DNA of 64,000 nucleotides from Verrucomicrobiota bacterium (GCA_004293445.1 RDYP01000002.1:1-64000); one strand, 5' to 3'; shown: positions 8,666 through 18,645, counted from the stretch's first letter. Made by a program: numbers and translations. Notes: generated by a model not told the origin, from the sequence alone.

Positions 8666-9691
8666 TCAAATCGCTTTCCCTCCCAGTTCGACCGAACAAG
8701 CCCGCCAGTCTTCGTGCCAAGGATCCGGCGTCGGCTCCTGCTGAGCCTGCGCCACCGCAGCCTGCACCTCGTCGGCGTATTCGAGTTGCCAGGCCTCGAT
8801 CTCCTCCACCGTGCTGAAACCCGCATCGATCATTTGGACGATGCCGTTCTCCAAGCAGTCGCGCCCCAGCGAACTGCCGCGCAGGTCACCCGGCACGTAA
8901 CTACCATCGTCGTGCTCGCCATGCCCGCTCAGCCGCAGCAGGCGCGCCACCACCATCTGTGGCCCCGCCCCCCCTCGCGCCAGCGCCACCGCCCGCCCGA
9001 TCACCCTCGCACACGCCAGAGGATCCGTTCCGTCCACCGCATGACCGCCCAGCCCATAGCCCTTGGCACGATCCAACAAATCCTCACACGCAAACTGCCG
9101 ATCGTTCGGCGTCGAATACGCGAACTGGTTGTTGCTCACCACGACCACCATCGGCAAACGCTCGACCGCCACCATGTTCACGCCCTCGTGAAAGGCCCCC
9201 GTCGAGGTCGCGCCATCGCCCACACAGGTCGCACCGACCACTCCGTCCAGGCAGCCCTTCAAACGCCGCGCCATCAACATCCCGCCAACCAGTGGAACCT
9301 GCGCACCGAGATGCGAAATCATCGCCGGCATTCCATCCAGCGGACGACCGCGATGAATGTTTCCATCCCGCCCTTTCATCGGCCCCAGCACCGATCCCAG
9401 ATAAGTCCGGGTGCAATCGATCAACGGCTCGCCAAAGGCCGTCCGCCCCGCCTGATCACGGATCAAGGGAGCAAAAATGTCGCGCCCCTTCACCAGCGAG
9501 GCCCCCAAGGCAGCACTCACAGCCTCCTGACCTTTACCAAGATAGACCCCTCCGACAATCTTGCCCGCCTTGTAGAGGCTCGACAACTTGCTCTCCAGCA
9601 GCCGCGCCTTCAGCATCGCGCGGAACATGTCACGCACGTATTCGCGATCCATCCCTGCGGCGGCGCTTGAGGCTTCCTCGGTATCGGGCAC
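8666..9691 (-). CDS. 2-oxo acid dehydrogenase E1 component, alpha subunit
   Basis: A 341-residue thiamine diphosphate-binding subunit. The cofactor motif runs from GDGATSTGAFHEGVN (GDG) to VVSNNQFAYS (NN), with the usual spacing. The SHLGAQVPLVGG segment resembles pyruvate dehydrogenase E1 alpha (GAQxPLAxG) more than branched-chain enzymes. The phosphorylation-loop-like region SGHGEHDDGSYV follows near residue 255. The start is GTG at 9689-9691, preceded at six bases by a TAGCGT -10-like hexamer, so the message may be leaderless. The gene heads the E1 alpha-E1 beta-E2 operon, and no E3 gene is in the window. It is divergent from sucC, so pyruvate-to-acetyl-CoA and TCA functions share an intergenic control region. 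Confidence 0.94.
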   Translation of the reverse strand: MPDTEEASSAAAGMDREYVRDMFRAMLKARLLESKLSSLYKAGKIVGGVYLGKGQEAVSAALGASLVKGRDIFAPLIRDQAGRTAFGEPLIDCTRTYLGSVLGPMKGRDGNIHRGRPLDGMPAMISHLGAQVPLVGGMLMARRLKGCLDGVVGATCVGDGATSTGAFHEGVNMVAVERLPMVVVVSNNQFAYSTPNDRQFACEDLLDRAKGYGLGGHAVDGTDPLACARVIGRAVALARGGAGPQMVVARLLRLSGHGEHDDGSYVPGDLRGSSLGRDCLENGIVQMIDAGFSTVEEIEAWQLEYADEVQAAVAQAQQEPTPDPWHEDWRACSVELGGKAI

Positions 9692-9697
9692 GGCGCG

Positions 9698-9727
9698 ACG
9701 CTAAACAAGCCAGCCGAACTCCCGCAA
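9698..9727 (-). promoter_or_regulatory. Putative promoter of the E1 alpha-E1 beta-E2 operon
   Basis: On the minus strand TTGCGG (9722-9727) and TAGCGT (9698-9703) are separated by 18 bp, resembling -35 and -10 boxes. Only six bases lie between TAGCGT and the GTG start, so the transcript would begin at or next to the start codon. No Shine-Dalgarno sequence is seen. Assigned by eye. Confidence 0.45.
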
Positions 9728-9766
9728 CCGCTTTCAGATTCTTTCCCACAAGCTCCGGCCTTTTCC

Positions 9767-9794
9767 TTGACCCCAAGGCCTTCTCCCCTAGTTT
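9767..9794 (+). promoter_or_regulatory. Putative promoter of the sucC operon
   Basis: TTGACC (9767-9772) and TAGTTT (9789-9794) are 16 bp apart, giving a recognisable sigma-70-like promoter that ends 21 bp before the sucC ATG. The same TAGNNT form of -10 box occurs before several other genes in the window. Confidence 0.5.
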
Positions 9795-9815
9795 CGCCGC
9801 GATTTTCCGACGGCC

Positions 9816-10997
9816 ATGAACATCCACGAATACCAGGCGAAGGAGCTCTTCGATCGATTCCAAGTCCCAAGCCCCAAGGGCAAGGTCGCATCCACCCCCG
9901 ACGAAGCCGCCGCCGCAGCGAAGGAATTCGCCGGTGCCAAGCTGGTCATCAAGGCCCAGGTTCACGCCGGCGGCCGAGGCAAGGGACACTTCAAAAACGG
10001 CTTTCAAGGCGGTGTCCACCTGATCGAGTCCCCCGAGCAGGCCGCCGAGTTCGCCGGAAAAATGCTCAACGAAACCCTCGTCACAGTCCAAACAGGCGAG
10101 GCCGGCCGAGTGGTGCGCAAGGTGATGGTCGCCGAAGCGGTCGACATCACCCACGAATACTACCTCGCCATCCTCATGGACCGCGGCACCTCCCGCCCGG
10201 TCATCGTCGCCTCGACCGAAGGCGGTATGAGCATCGAGGACGTGGCCCACAACACCCCGGAAAAGATCGTCCGCCAGTTCGTCCACCCGCTGCTCGGCCT
10301 TCAGGCCTACGAAGTGCGCAAGCTCACCGCCGCCCTCGGCCTGAGCGGCGACATCGCCAAGCAGTTCGCGAAACTCCTCGGCAACCTCTACAAGCTCTTC
10401 GTCTCGCTCGATTGCTCGATGCTCGAGATCAACCCGCTGGTCACCACGCCCGACGGCCGTGTGCTCGCCCTCGACGCCAAGTTCGGCTTCGATGACAACG
10501 CCCTCTTCCGCCACCCGGAGATCGTCGCGATGCGCGATAAAGAAGAGGAAGACCCCCGCGAAGTCGCCGCTTCCGAGTATGACCTCAACTACATCGGCCT
10601 CGACGGCAACATCGCCTGCCTCGTGAACGGCGCCGGCCTCGCGATGGCCACGATGGACATCATCAAGCACTATGGCGGCGAACCGGCGAACTTCCTCGAC
10701 GTCGGCGGCGGCGCTTCCAAGGAACAAGTCACCGCGGCCTTCAAGATCATCCTCGCCGACCCACAGGTGAAGGGGATTCTGATCAATATCTTCGGAGGCA
10801 TCATGGACTGCAACGTCATCGCCGAAGGCGTGATCGCCGCGGCCAAGGAAACCGGCCTGCCCATCCCGCTGGTCGTCCGCCTCGAAGGCAACAACGTCGA
10901 AATGGGCAAAGCCACCCTCGACGCCTCCGGCCTCAACATCGTGTCCGCCACCACCATGGCAGACGGAGCCCAGAAGATCGTCGCCGCGGTCAGCTGA
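9816..10997 (+). CDS. sucC: Succinyl-CoA synthetase (ADP-forming), beta subunit
   Basis: A 393-residue beta subunit of succinate-CoA ligase, the usual family length. It begins [15 protein letters not shown], the family N-terminus. An ATP-grasp domain follows ([30 protein letters not shown] near residues 205-215). The C-terminal ligase-CoA domain contains [13 protein letters not shown] and [18 protein letters not shown], and [10 protein letters not shown] near 350. The enzyme interconverts succinyl-CoA and succinate with nucleotide phosphorylation in the TCA cycle. A small nucleotidyltransferase-like gene separates it from sucD by 20 bp on its downstream side, and all three read in one direction without a visible terminator between them. 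Confidence 0.98.
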   Translation: MNIHEYQAKELFDRFQVPSPKGKVASTPDEAAAAAKEFAGAKLVIKAQVHAGGRGKGHFKNGFQGGVHLIESPEQAAEFAGKMLNETLVTVQTGEAGRVVRKVMVAEAVDITHEYYLAILMDRGTSRPVIVASTEGGMSIEDVAHNTPEKIVRQFVHPLLGLQAYEVRKLTAALGLSGDIAKQFAKLLGNLYKLFVSLDCSMLEINPLVTTPDGRVLALDAKFGFDDNALFRHPEIVAMRDKEEEDPREVAASEYDLNYIGLDGNIACLVNGAGLAMATMDIIKHYGGEPANFLDVGGGASKEQVTAAFKIILADPQVKGILINIFGGIMDCNVIAEGVIAAAKETGLPIPLVVRLEGNNVEMGKATLDASGLNIVSATTMADGAQKIVAAVS

Positions 10998-11017
10998 ACC
11001 GATCCCGCCCCGGCTCC

Positions 11018-11545
11018 ATGACCCTGAGGCAATTCTACGACTGGCAGACCCTGGGAGGCGCGAAGGACGTCTCCCGCTTGGTCGCCGCGTTGGAGGATGG
11101 CGAAATCCCGTGGTGCATGATTGGCGGCCTCGCCGTGAACCATTGGTCCCGGGAACCGATGGCCACCGCCGATGTCGACCTCGTCATCGCGGCGGAAAAG
11201 ATCGAAGAGGCCGCGGCCACCCTCAAGGAGATCGGCTTCGACGAAAGCCGCTTCGACTGGTCCATCAATTTCAAAGGCGAATCGAAGGTCACCATCCGGG
11301 TCAGCACCGAGGCGATGTATCTCGATTTCCCGTCGCGGGCAGTTCCCGCCGACGTCCACGGCATCCTGATGCGCGTCGCCAGCCTAGAAGACACGCTGGC
11401 CGGTAAGCTCGCCGCCTACCGCGACGCCACCCGCCGGCCCAGCAAGCGCCAGAAGGACCTCGCCGACATATCCCGGCTGATCGAGGCCTATCCCGAACTG
11501 CTGCCGCTTCTGCCACCCGCTGTCGCGGAACGCCTCGAGCATTGA
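11018..11545 (+). CDS. Nucleotidyltransferase-fold protein (AbiEii/MNT-like) inside the suc operon
   Basis: A 175-residue cytoplasmic protein. [10 protein letters not shown] (about 30-39) followed by TADVDLVI (about 49-56) matches the GG...DxD core of minimal nucleotidyltransferases related to AbiEii toxins and DUF6036-type proteins. A helical C-terminal part carries [18 protein letters not shown], where K-x-x-D-x-x-D resembles the C-terminal element of AbiEii-like proteins. It lies 20 bp after sucC and 46 bp before sucD, so it is probably co-transcribed with both. No antitoxin-like partner is adjacent, which argues against a classical toxin-antitoxin pair. The substrate is unknown. Confidence 0.8.
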   Translation: MTLRQFYDWQTLGGAKDVSRLVAALEDGEIPWCMIGGLAVNHWSREPMATADVDLVIAAEKIEEAAATLKEIGFDESRFDWSINFKGESKVTIRVSTEAMYLDFPSRAVPADVHGILMRVASLEDTLAGKLAAYRDATRRPSKRQKDLADISRLIEAYPELLPLLPPAVAERLEH

Positions 11546-11591
11546 TTCCTCCATTCCGAATTCCGAACCAAACACCAGCCCACCTCTTCCC

Positions 11592-12488
11592 ATGTCCATT
11601 CTCGTTGACGAAAACACGAAGCTCCTCGTCCAAGGCATCACCGGCAGCTTCGGCGCCCGCCACGCCTCGCTCTCCCTCGCCTACGGCACCCAGTTGGTCG
11701 CCGGCGTCACCCCGGGCAAGGGCGGCCAGAAATTCGAGGACCGCGTCCCGATCTTCGACACCGTCGACCAAGCCGTGCGCGAAACCGGTGCCACCGCCTC
11801 CGCGATCTTCGTCCCGCCACCCTTCGCCGCCGACGCCATCCTCGAGGCCTTCGACGCCGGCGTAGAGCTCGTCGTCTGCATCACCGAAGGTATCCCGGTC
11901 ATGGACATGATGCGCGTCAAGGAGGCCCTCCGCGGCTCCAAGTCCCGCCTCATCGGACCGAATTGCCCCGGCATCGTCACCCCCGGCCACGGCGAAAAAT
12001 CCCACGGCGGCTGCCGCATCGGCATCGCCCCCGGCTACATCCACAAGCGCGGCAATGTCGGCGTGGTCTCCCGCTCCGGCACCCTCACCTACGAAGCGGT
12101 TTGGCAGCTCACCCAGCTTGGCTACGGCCAAAGCACCTGCGTCGGGATCGGCGGCGACCCGATCAACGGCACCAACCACCTCGACGTGCTGGAAATGTTC
12201 AACAACGACCCCGAGACCGAGGCCATCATCATGATCGGCGAAATCGGCGGCAGCGCCGAGGTCGATGCCGCCCGCTGGGCCAAGGAGCATTGCAAGAAAC
12301 CCATCGCCGGCTTCATTGCCGGGGCGACCGCACCTCCAGGCCGACGCATGGGCCACGCGGGAGCCATCGTGGGCGGCGAGGAAGATACTGCCCAAGCCAA
12401 GAAGCGAATCCTCGCGGAATGCGGCATCGCCGTCGCCGAGACACCCAGCGAAATGGCGACCACCCTGTTGGCCCGCTGGGGCAAGTAA
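11592..12488 (+). CDS. sucD: Succinyl-CoA synthetase, alpha subunit
   Basis: A 298-residue alpha subunit, normal family length. It has the CoA-binding Rossmann domain ([15 protein letters not shown] near residue 12, [14 protein letters not shown]), then [21 protein letters not shown] and the [17 protein letters not shown] segment. The phosphorylated active-site His lies in [10 protein letters not shown] near residue 253. It pairs with SucC to form the ligase. The start is ATG with no evident Shine-Dalgarno sequence. A strong intrinsic terminator follows about 55 bp after the stop. Confidence 0.98.
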   Translation: MSILVDENTKLLVQGITGSFGARHASLSLAYGTQLVAGVTPGKGGQKFEDRVPIFDTVDQAVRETGATASAIFVPPPFAADAILEAFDAGVELVVCITEGIPVMDMMRVKEALRGSKSRLIGPNCPGIVTPGHGEKSHGGCRIGIAPGYIHKRGNVGVVSRSGTLTYEAVWQLTQLGYGQSTCVGIGGDPINGTNHLDVLEMFNNDPETEAIIMIGEIGGSAEVDAARWAKEHCKKPIAGFIAGATAPPGRRMGHAGAIVGGEEDTAQAKKRILAECGIAVAETPSEMATTLLARWGK

Positions 12489-12542
12489 ACCTCCGTGGCT
12501 GCGGCATCCCTGCCGCAAGCCTCTTCATCATTCCCGCGAATC

Positions 12543-12575
12543 AAGGCGCGACCGGATCTCCCGGTCGCGCCTTTT
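12543..12575 (+). terminator. Intrinsic terminator of the suc operon
   Basis: Perfect 13-bp stem AAGGCGCGACCGG / CCGGTCGCGCCTT (12543-12555 and 12561-12573) with a 5-base loop, ending in TTTT at 12572-12575. It lies between sucD and the convergent AIM24-like remnant. Confidence 0.9.
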
Positions 12576-12594
12576 CATATGACGAGAATCCCCC

Positions 12595-13588
12595 TCAGTC
12601 GCCGAACAGGTTCCCCAGCCCGCCGATCACGGATCCCTGCTCGCGGCCGCTGGCGTAAATCCCGGTGATCCGCTGCGCCAGGCGCGCGAAGGGCATGCTT
12701 TGCAGCCAGACCGTGCCGTGCCCTTGCAGCATCGGGAGGAACAGGCCCTCGCCGCCGAATACCATCGACTTGAGATTCCCCGCCCGCTGGATGTCGTAGT
12801 CGATCCCCTTGGTGAAGGGCGACCAGGCAGCCGGTGTCGACGTAGAGCCTCTCGCCCTTCAGCTCCTTGCGCACCACCGTCCCTCCGGCGTGGATGAAGG
12901 CCATCCCGTCACCTTGGAGTCGTTGCAGGATGAAGCCTTCGCCGCCGAACAGCCCGGCCCCGAGCTTGCGGTTGAAAGCGATGCCGATCTGCGTGCCCAG
13001 CGCCGCGCAGAGGAAGGCGTCCTTCTGGCACAACAGCTCGCCGCCCTGCTGCGAGAGATCGACCGGCACCACGGTGCCCGGATAGGGTGCGGCGAAGGTA
13101 ACCCGCTTCTTCCCGCCGACGCGGTTGGTGAAGTGGGTCATGAAGATCGACTCGCCGGTCAGCGCCCGCTTGCCCACCGCCATCAGCTTGCCCATGAAGC
13201 CGCTGTCCGGCGTGGAGCCGTCGCCCATCTTCGTTTCGAAGGCGATGCCGTCCTCCATGTAGTTCATCGCCCCGCCCTCGGCGATCACCGTCTCGCCGGG
13301 ATCCAGCTCGACCTCGACCATCTGGATCGACTCGCCGATGATCTCGTAGTCGATCTCGTGCGAGCGCTTGCCCGCCAGAGGCGGCGGACCGGAGGGCAGC
13401 GCCGGCGGCAGACCGGGCCCGGTGAAGAGCCCCGGCAGGACCTTGCCCGCCGTCTCCCAGCCCGCCATCCCCTGCGTCCACACCAGGGTCTGCGGGGTCA
13501 GGATGCCGTTCTCGACAAGCTCGGACAGGTTCTCCTCCGACGTCGTCGCCGTGGAGCCGGATGCGCTGTGGTAGTGCTAGGATTTCAT
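12595..13588 (-). pseudogene. GYF_2-AIM24 family gene with nonsense codon and frameshift
   Basis: Read across two lesions this is a complete gene. It has an N-terminal GYF_2-type domain ([20 protein letters not shown], then WETA) and an AIM24/TIGR00266 domain ([46 protein letters not shown]). Lesion 1: from ATG 13586-13588 the fourth codon is TAG (13577-13579), where GYF_2 proteins usually have Trp. Lesion 2: after YVDTGCLVA the frame is lost at a GGG run (+ strand about 12817-12819). One base out, the normal family ending resumes ([35 protein letters not shown]) to a TGA at 12595. An in-frame GTG at 13481-13483 could still start a shortened protein lacking most of GYF_2. Sequencing errors could explain one or both lesions. 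Confidence 0.85.
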
Positions 13589-13651
13589 CGCCGGAGATCT
13601 ATAGAAGCGGCTTCCCGGCAGGCAAGCGATAGTGGGACGGAGCGGCAGGAC

Positions 13652-16600
13652 CTAACGGACGGACAGCCGGTAGAACCCGCGGGTGCCGCCCGGGGCGGCG
13701 GTGAAGCGGAAGCCCTGGACCGCGGGATCGGAGTCGTCGACCAACTGGACCTGGCCGTCCGCCGGGGTGCTGTCCCGCCACGACCCGGCGGCGAGGTCCG
13801 GGGATGTCTGCACGACCACCGTCAGATCGGTGGCGGCGCGGGAACGATTGAACCCGAAGGAGAACTCGGGAGACCCGGGGTGGAGGATCGGATCGCCCGA
13901 GGCGTCGCCGGCCTTGGGATCGGATCCGAGGGCGCGCTCGAGGAGGTTGGACGCGCCGTCATGGTCGGGATCGGCATCGTCGGCGGAATCGCCGCTGTTA
14001 TCGTAACTTGCGAAATTCGCAAACCGCCACGCTTCGGCGGGAGTGGCCGGCCCGCCACTGGCCACGATCAGGTTGCCGGGACCGGAGAAATGCAGCGGGT
14101 CGCGCGCCGCATTCCAGGTGCCTGGCATTCTCAGCGTGCCATCGACCTCGAGCCGCGCCACGGTTTCCGTGACGCCCGCGGCAAGGTGGATGCGGCCGCT
14201 GCCGGTGAGACGCAGGGCGGCGGTGTCTGCGATCGCGCCCGAGGCATTGCCGAGTTCGGCGATGGCTCCATTGGAAACGGTTAGATCGCCGCTGCCGAGG
14301 GTGCCGGTGACAGCGAGTGTGCCGCCGCTCACCGTGGTGCCGCCTTGATACGAGCTGGCCTGGCCGAGCGTGAGGGTGCCCGCGCCGGATTTCGTGAGAG
14401 CGCCGGGACCGGTGAGGCCGAGACCGAGGGTGATGGCAAAGCCGTTCGTGTCGATGCGGGCGCCACCACTCTGGACGACAGGTGCGGTGAAATCACCACC
14501 GGAGAAGCTGAGGAAGGCCGGGTTGTCCTGATTTGCCCGGACCAGCGTGCCATTGAAAAACAATCCGGTGAGCGAGCTGAGATAGGCGTGGGGACCATAA
14601 TTGATGCCTTTGGTGGTAAGCGTGCCGCCATTCAGTTTGACGCCCCAGGCTGTGGTGTTGCCCAGGATGCCATCGGCGACGGTGAGTTGGGCGCTGTCTT
14701 GAAGCGTGAGCGTGCCCCAGTCCGCGCTGGAGACGGTGCCGATGCCGGTCCCGCCGAGGCGCTTGGCGGAGATGACGCTGTTTCCGCCGATCACCAGCCC
14801 CGCGCGGCCGAGGCCGAGGTCGCCGGAAACCGTGATAGTGGCATCCGTGAAAGTCGATGTCGGCATCGTGGACTGGTCGCTGCCGCTCGCGCCCTGGATG
14901 GTGAGCGAGCCGGTGCTGAGCGAGCCGGGACCGGTGAAGGTGTAGGCCCCGTTGTTGCTGACCTTGCCGATGGAGACCGAAGAGGCTGTTAGCCCGCCTT
15001 CCAAGGTGATGGTCGATGGCGCGGCGCTGTTGGCGATGGTGGCGTTGCCCCCGGGCGACCAGCTCTCTCCCGACCAGTTGGCATCGGTGCCATTCCATTT
15101 TCCGGTGTTGGCTCCATTGTCCCAGGTGCGGGCTTCCGGCAGCACGAGCAGGCTGCCGGTGCCGGTGAACCAATCCGGATGCGTGGCCGCGCTGTAGGTG
15201 CCCGGTGCCTGGAGCACACCATCCAACAACAAGGCGGAAATCGTCTGGCTGCCGGAGAAATCCAGCGCCAGCGGCGAGCCTGCCGGAACCTCGACCACGG
15301 GGCCGAGCGTGACAGGCAGGGTTCCGGTGAAGGCATAAGTTCCCGCGCCGACGGCAAAGACCGCGTGGCGGTTTTCCATGCGCAGGAATTCAACGCCGGG
15401 GGCCGTGGCAGCGGGATTTCCCGACTCGGTGACCTCGCCAACCGCGCTGGCAGGCACATGGATTTCCCCGGAGCTGTTGGGTGGGATGGTGACATTGAGG
15501 GTGACGTTGAGACCCGCGCGCTGCCACTGGCAGGTGATGAGTCCGTAAGGGCCATCGTGGCTCGCATTGACCGAGGTGATGTCGCCTACCTCGGCCGGCT
15601 GGATGATGACGTTTTTGAATCCCGCTTGTGCCGGGTCCGGGCGGATGCCGGCGAGTCCTTGGTAGAGCCAATTGTCCGCCGAGGTGAAACACGAATGGAT
15701 CTGCGACCAATAGCCGTTCCATTGTTCCCACAGCGTGGTGGCACCCTGCTCGACCATGTAACCCCAGCCGGGATAGTCTTTCTTCTGATAGATGCCGAGG
15801 ATGAGATCGTCACGACCGATGTCATTGAGGAACTCCATCAGAAACATCGTTCCCAACATGCCTGTGTCGAGATGCCCGCTGTTTTTCTCCACGATGCAGC
15901 GCACGAGGTTTTCCAGCACCGCCGGCTGTTGAGCGGTGGGTGTGACGCCGACCATCAGCGGGAAGGCATAATAGATCTGCTCATCAATGATATAGCGGCT
16001 GTTCGTGGCGTCGAAATACTCGGCATGGATGGCATTGCTGATGGCTTGGGCGCGCTGGTTGGCGTGCGCCGCTTCGCTGGTGCGACCGAGGGCGGTGGAC
16101 ATTTTCCCGACCAGTTGCCAGAGGTGGATGCGGTAGCAGTTGCTGAAGAATTCGGCCATCCGTGAGCTTGGCCAATTGCTCGTGTCCATGCCACGACCGG
16201 GCGGCACCCAATCGCCGATGAACGAAAACCCGCTGCCCCAATCGCGCAGGACGTCATTGGTGGAGCGGCCGTCGAGGTATTCGCAATAGCTCCGCGCGGC
16301 ATCGATGTTTTCCTCGAGGATGGCGGGATTCCCGTAGTGCAGGTAATGCTGCCATGGGATGCGTGCGATGTTGCCCGGCCAGGGCGGGCCGCCGCCTGTC
16401 GGTTCAAAGGGTGGCGCAATGAAGGCAAGGGATTCGTTTTTCTTCTCCAAGGCCAAGCGCCAGTCCTCCACCCATTTGGTGTAGAAATTCGCGGCATTGA
16501 AACTCATCATCATGCCCTGGAGTGCGACCTGGCCGTCGCCGTAGCCCATGCGCTCGCGGTGCGGACAATCGACATAATAGGAGCCGAGGTTCAAGGCGCG

Positions 16601-18499
16601 CATCGTCCAGCGGTTCACCTGATGAATCCGGTTGAGCAGCGGATCCGATGATTCGAAAGCGCCCGCATCGGCGAGGTCGCTCTCGATGAGCATGGCGGTG
16701 GCATCCTCCAGGTTCGGTGCGGCATCGAGCCCCTCGACAACCACATACCGGAAGCCCGCGTAGTTGAACTTGTGGTGGAACTCCTCGTTGGCGCCGCCGG
16801 CGGAGATGAATTCGCTGGTCTGGTTGTAATTCTGATAGAGATTGAATCCACCGTCTAGGCGATCAAAGGAAACGCAGCTGCCCGTGTGGACGGAGATGTT
16901 GCCAATGGGCGAAGCCTGGATGCCATCGGGAAAGACGCGGTCGGCGAAGTGCATGCGCACCAACCTGCCTGCCGGGAGTGGCGGGAACTTCAATTGCAGC
17001 CAGCCGGTGAGGTTGGTGCCGAAGTCGATGACGTAACGCCCCCCGGCCAGCGCGGTGATTTCCTGAGCGGGGATGCGAGCGCCGATGCGGTTGAAGGGCG
17101 CGTAGTGATTGGCGGGCGGCCCTGCCGGGGCGGTGGTTTCCAGGACGTTCGACCACGAGCTGGTATCGAGTCCGGGCTCGCACCAGTCGGGCAGATGTGC
17201 GGCGGCATCGATGCGTTCTCCGCCGAAGTTTCCCCAGCTCCAGTTGCCGATGTGGCTGTAGCCGCTCGGGCGGGATTTCCAATCGAGGCCGGTGCCATAG
17301 GTGAAATTCGCCCCGCCCACCACCGCGTCGAGCTGGGCGCGCACGGCGACGCGCTCCGCCCACCCCTTCGACATCCAGAGCCCGAGGCAGTTTGTGCCTG
17401 ACCTGAGCAGGCGGGCAACGTCGTAGGTGACGGTGAAAGTCCGCGTCTTCGGATCGGAAACGGCGGGAGTGAGCACGTCATCGCCGGCCTTCTCGCCGTT
17501 GACGTAGAGCTCGAAGTAGGCGTGCGAATGGACCGTCACGATGGCCGATTCCGGTATGGATGAGAGGTCGAACTCACCCAGAAGCCACGGATCGGGAGAA
17601 TTCGTGCCGACGACCGAGCCCCACGGAGCGATCCCGTAGGCACCGAGCGAAAGCGCGGGGCTCCAGGAATCGCCATTCGTGCTCGCTTCCCAAGAGTTGT
17701 TGGTCGCCACCGTCAGCGGCTCGCCGGTGGCGAAGGTGAAGTCGAAACGCGCGATCAGACCGGCGGGGTTGGCTTCGGTGCCGCCATTGGTGGCGCCGAT
17801 GGAGATGCTGTTAGAACCGCTTTGCAGGGCGGAGGTGATGTTGGCGGCGACCGGCTGCGTCCATTCGGTGCCGGATGCCACCGGCTGGCCGTTGATGGTG
17901 AGCGTGAACGAATTGTCGGCGGTGATGCGGACCTTGGCCGAGATCAGCGTGCGATCGGTGGGCAGCGTGACGGTGCGGCGGAATTGCCTTGTGGCGGGCG
18001 GCGCGTTGCTGGCGGGATTTCCTTCGTTGAACCAGATCCACTCGGCCCCATCGAAGCCGCTGGCGGAATGCGCGATCCATGTGGCCGACCAATCGGCGGG
18101 ATGCAGCAATCCCATCGTCCATTGGGATGGCGTGCTCCATGCGGATGGATTGCCATCCTTGTCCCACACGCGGACCTTCCAGTGCGCGCGCTGGCGGGAA
18201 GCGAGCGCCGCTCCGGCGTAGGGGACGTGGAGCGATTGCTCGGAGTCCACCCGGCCGCTGTCCCAGAGATCCCCGGTGCCAGCGGCGAGTTGGGCGGCCG
18301 TCGAGGCGACGAGCACCTGGTAGGCCGTCTGCTTCTGGCCGCGGGTGTGCGTGTCGTCCGCGAGTTGCCAACCCAGCGTCGGCTGGACCAGATCCACGCC
18401 GACGGGAGCGACAAGGCCCTCGCAGCGGAGGTCGGTGACTTCAATCGCGCGGGCGAAAGAAATCAGGGCAAGAATCAAGGCGATCAGGGCGGGGCGCAT
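13652..18499 (-). CDS. Secreted GH78 alpha-L-rhamnosidase with beta-strand-repeat C-terminus
   Basis: A 1615-residue secreted enzyme. A signal peptide (1-18) is followed by the GH78 N-terminal Bac_rhamnosid_N-like region (LRCEGLVAPVGVD, WKVRVWDKDG), carbohydrate-binding beta domains, and the (alpha/alpha)6 catalytic domain. That domain carries VDCPHRERMGYGDGQ (candidate general acid Glu649) and ATTLWEQWNG (candidate base Glu925). It should release terminal L-rhamnose from glycans outside the cytoplasm. From about 1110 onward come autotransporter-associated repeats (GPGALTKSGAGTLTLG, GGTTVSGGTLAVTG) and a DPDHDGASNLLERALGSDP tail ending FYRLSVR. It diverges from the second GH78 gene, which has strong similarity across the catalytic part but lacks this extension. 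A TAGCCT hexamer six bases before the ATG suggests a leaderless message. Confidence 0.93.
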   Translation of the reverse strand: MRPALIALILALISFARAIEVTDLRCEGLVAPVGVDLVQPTLGWQLADDTHTRGQKQTAYQVLVASTAAQLAAGTGDLWDSGRVDSEQSLHVPYAGAALASRQRAHWKVRVWDKDGNPSAWSTPSQWTMGLLHPADWSATWIAHSASGFDGAEWIWFNEGNPASNAPPATRQFRRTVTLPTDRTLISAKVRITADNSFTLTINGQPVASGTEWTQPVAANITSALQSGSNSISIGATNGGTEANPAGLIARFDFTFATGEPLTVATNNSWEASTNGDSWSPALSLGAYGIAPWGSVVGTNSPDPWLLGEFDLSSIPESAIVTVHSHAYFELYVNGEKAGDDVLTPAVSDPKTRTFTVTYDVARLLRSGTNCLGLWMSKGWAERVAVRAQLDAVVGGANFTYGTGLDWKSRPSGYSHIGNWSWGNFGGERIDAAAHLPDWCEPGLDTSSWSNVLETTAPAGPPANHYAPFNRIGARIPAQEITALAGGRYVIDFGTNLTGWLQLKFPPLPAGRLVRMHFADRVFPDGIQASPIGNISVHTGSCVSFDRLDGGFNLYQNYNQTSEFISAGGANEEFHHKFNYAGFRYVVVEGLDAAPNLEDATAMLIESDLADAGAFESSDPLLNRIHQVNRWTMRALNLGSYYVDCPHRERMGYGDGQVALQGMMMSFNAANFYTKWVEDWRLALEKKNESLAFIAPPFEPTGGGPPWPGNIARIPWQHYLHYGNPAILEENIDAARSYCEYLDGRSTNDVLRDWGSGFSFIGDWVPPGRGMDTSNWPSSRMAEFFSNCYRIHLWQLVGKMSTALGRTSEAAHANQRAQAISNAIHAEYFDATNSRYIIDEQIYYAFPLMVGVTPTAQQPAVLENLVRCIVEKNSGHLDTGMLGTMFLMEFLNDIGRDDLILGIYQKKDYPGWGYMVEQGATTLWEQWNGYWSQIHSCFTSADNWLYQGLAGIRPDPAQAGFKNVIIQPAEVGDITSVNASHDGPYGLITCQWQRAGLNVTLNVTIPPNSSGEIHVPASAVGEVTESGNPAATAPGVEFLRMENRHAVFAVGAGTYAFTGTLPVTLGPVVEVPAGSPLALDFSGSQTISALLLDGVLQAPGTYSAATHPDWFTGTGSLLVLPEARTWDNGANTGKWNGTDANWSGESWSPGGNATIANSAAPSTITLEGGLTASSVSIGKVSNNGAYTFTGPGSLSTGSLTIQGASGSDQSTMPTSTFTDATITVSGDLGLGRAGLVIGGNSVISAKRLGGTGIGTVSSADWGTLTLQDSAQLTVADGILGNTTAWGVKLNGGTLTTKGINYGPHAYLSSLTGLFFNGTLVRANQDNPAFLSFSGGDFTAPVVQSGGARIDTNGFAITLGLGLTGPGALTKSGAGTLTLGQASSYQGGTTVSGGTLAVTGTLGSGDLTVSNGAIAELGNASGAIADTAALRLTGSGRIHLAAGVTETVARLEVDGTLRMPGTWNAARDPLHFSGPGNLIVASGGPATPAEAWRFANFASYDNSGDSADDADPDHDGASNLLERALGSDPKAGDASGDPILHPGSPEFSFGFNRSRAATDLTVVVQTSPDLAAGSWRDSTPADGQVQLVDDSDPAVQGFRFTAAPGGTRGFYRLSVR

Positions 18500-18505
18500 T
18501 GAGAC

Positions 18506-18552
18506 AGGCTATCCGAAGCACCGGATTCCGCATGTCGCATGAACATGCGACG
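18506..18552 (-). promoter_or_regulatory. Palindromic operator (copy a) and -10 box of the GH78 gene at 13652-18499
   Basis: TGTCGCAT-GAAC-ATGCGACG at 18533-18552 contains a perfect 8-2-8 inverted repeat (18534-18551). On the minus strand TAGCCT (18506-18511) follows after exactly 21 bp and precedes the ATG by six bases. The operator centre would be near -43.5, a class II activator position. It is one of four copies in the locus. Confidence 0.75.
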
Positions 18553-18625
18553 CGCGGGGTGCGGGAGGAATTCTTGATGGATCGCGGGTGCCGCCCGTGG
18601 GTAGGGTTCCCGGACCGCGGAGCGC

Positions 18626-18645
18626 TGTCGCATGTTTATGCGACA
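18626..18645 (+). promoter_or_regulatory. Palindromic operator (copy b) before the GH78-kinase-regulator operon
   Basis: TGTCGCATGTTTATGCGACA is a perfect 8-4-8 inverted repeat ending 59 bp before the ATG at 18705. The best -10-like hexamer, TAAGGT (18688-18693), is 42 bp downstream, about two helical turns farther than in the other copies. This would fit an activator bound further upstream. Confidence 0.72.

Noticed and set aside
11018-11545. Toxin-antitoxin system with an AbiEii-like toxin
   Set aside because: No antitoxin gene (AbiEi-like or HTH) is adjacent; the neighbours are sucC and sucD.
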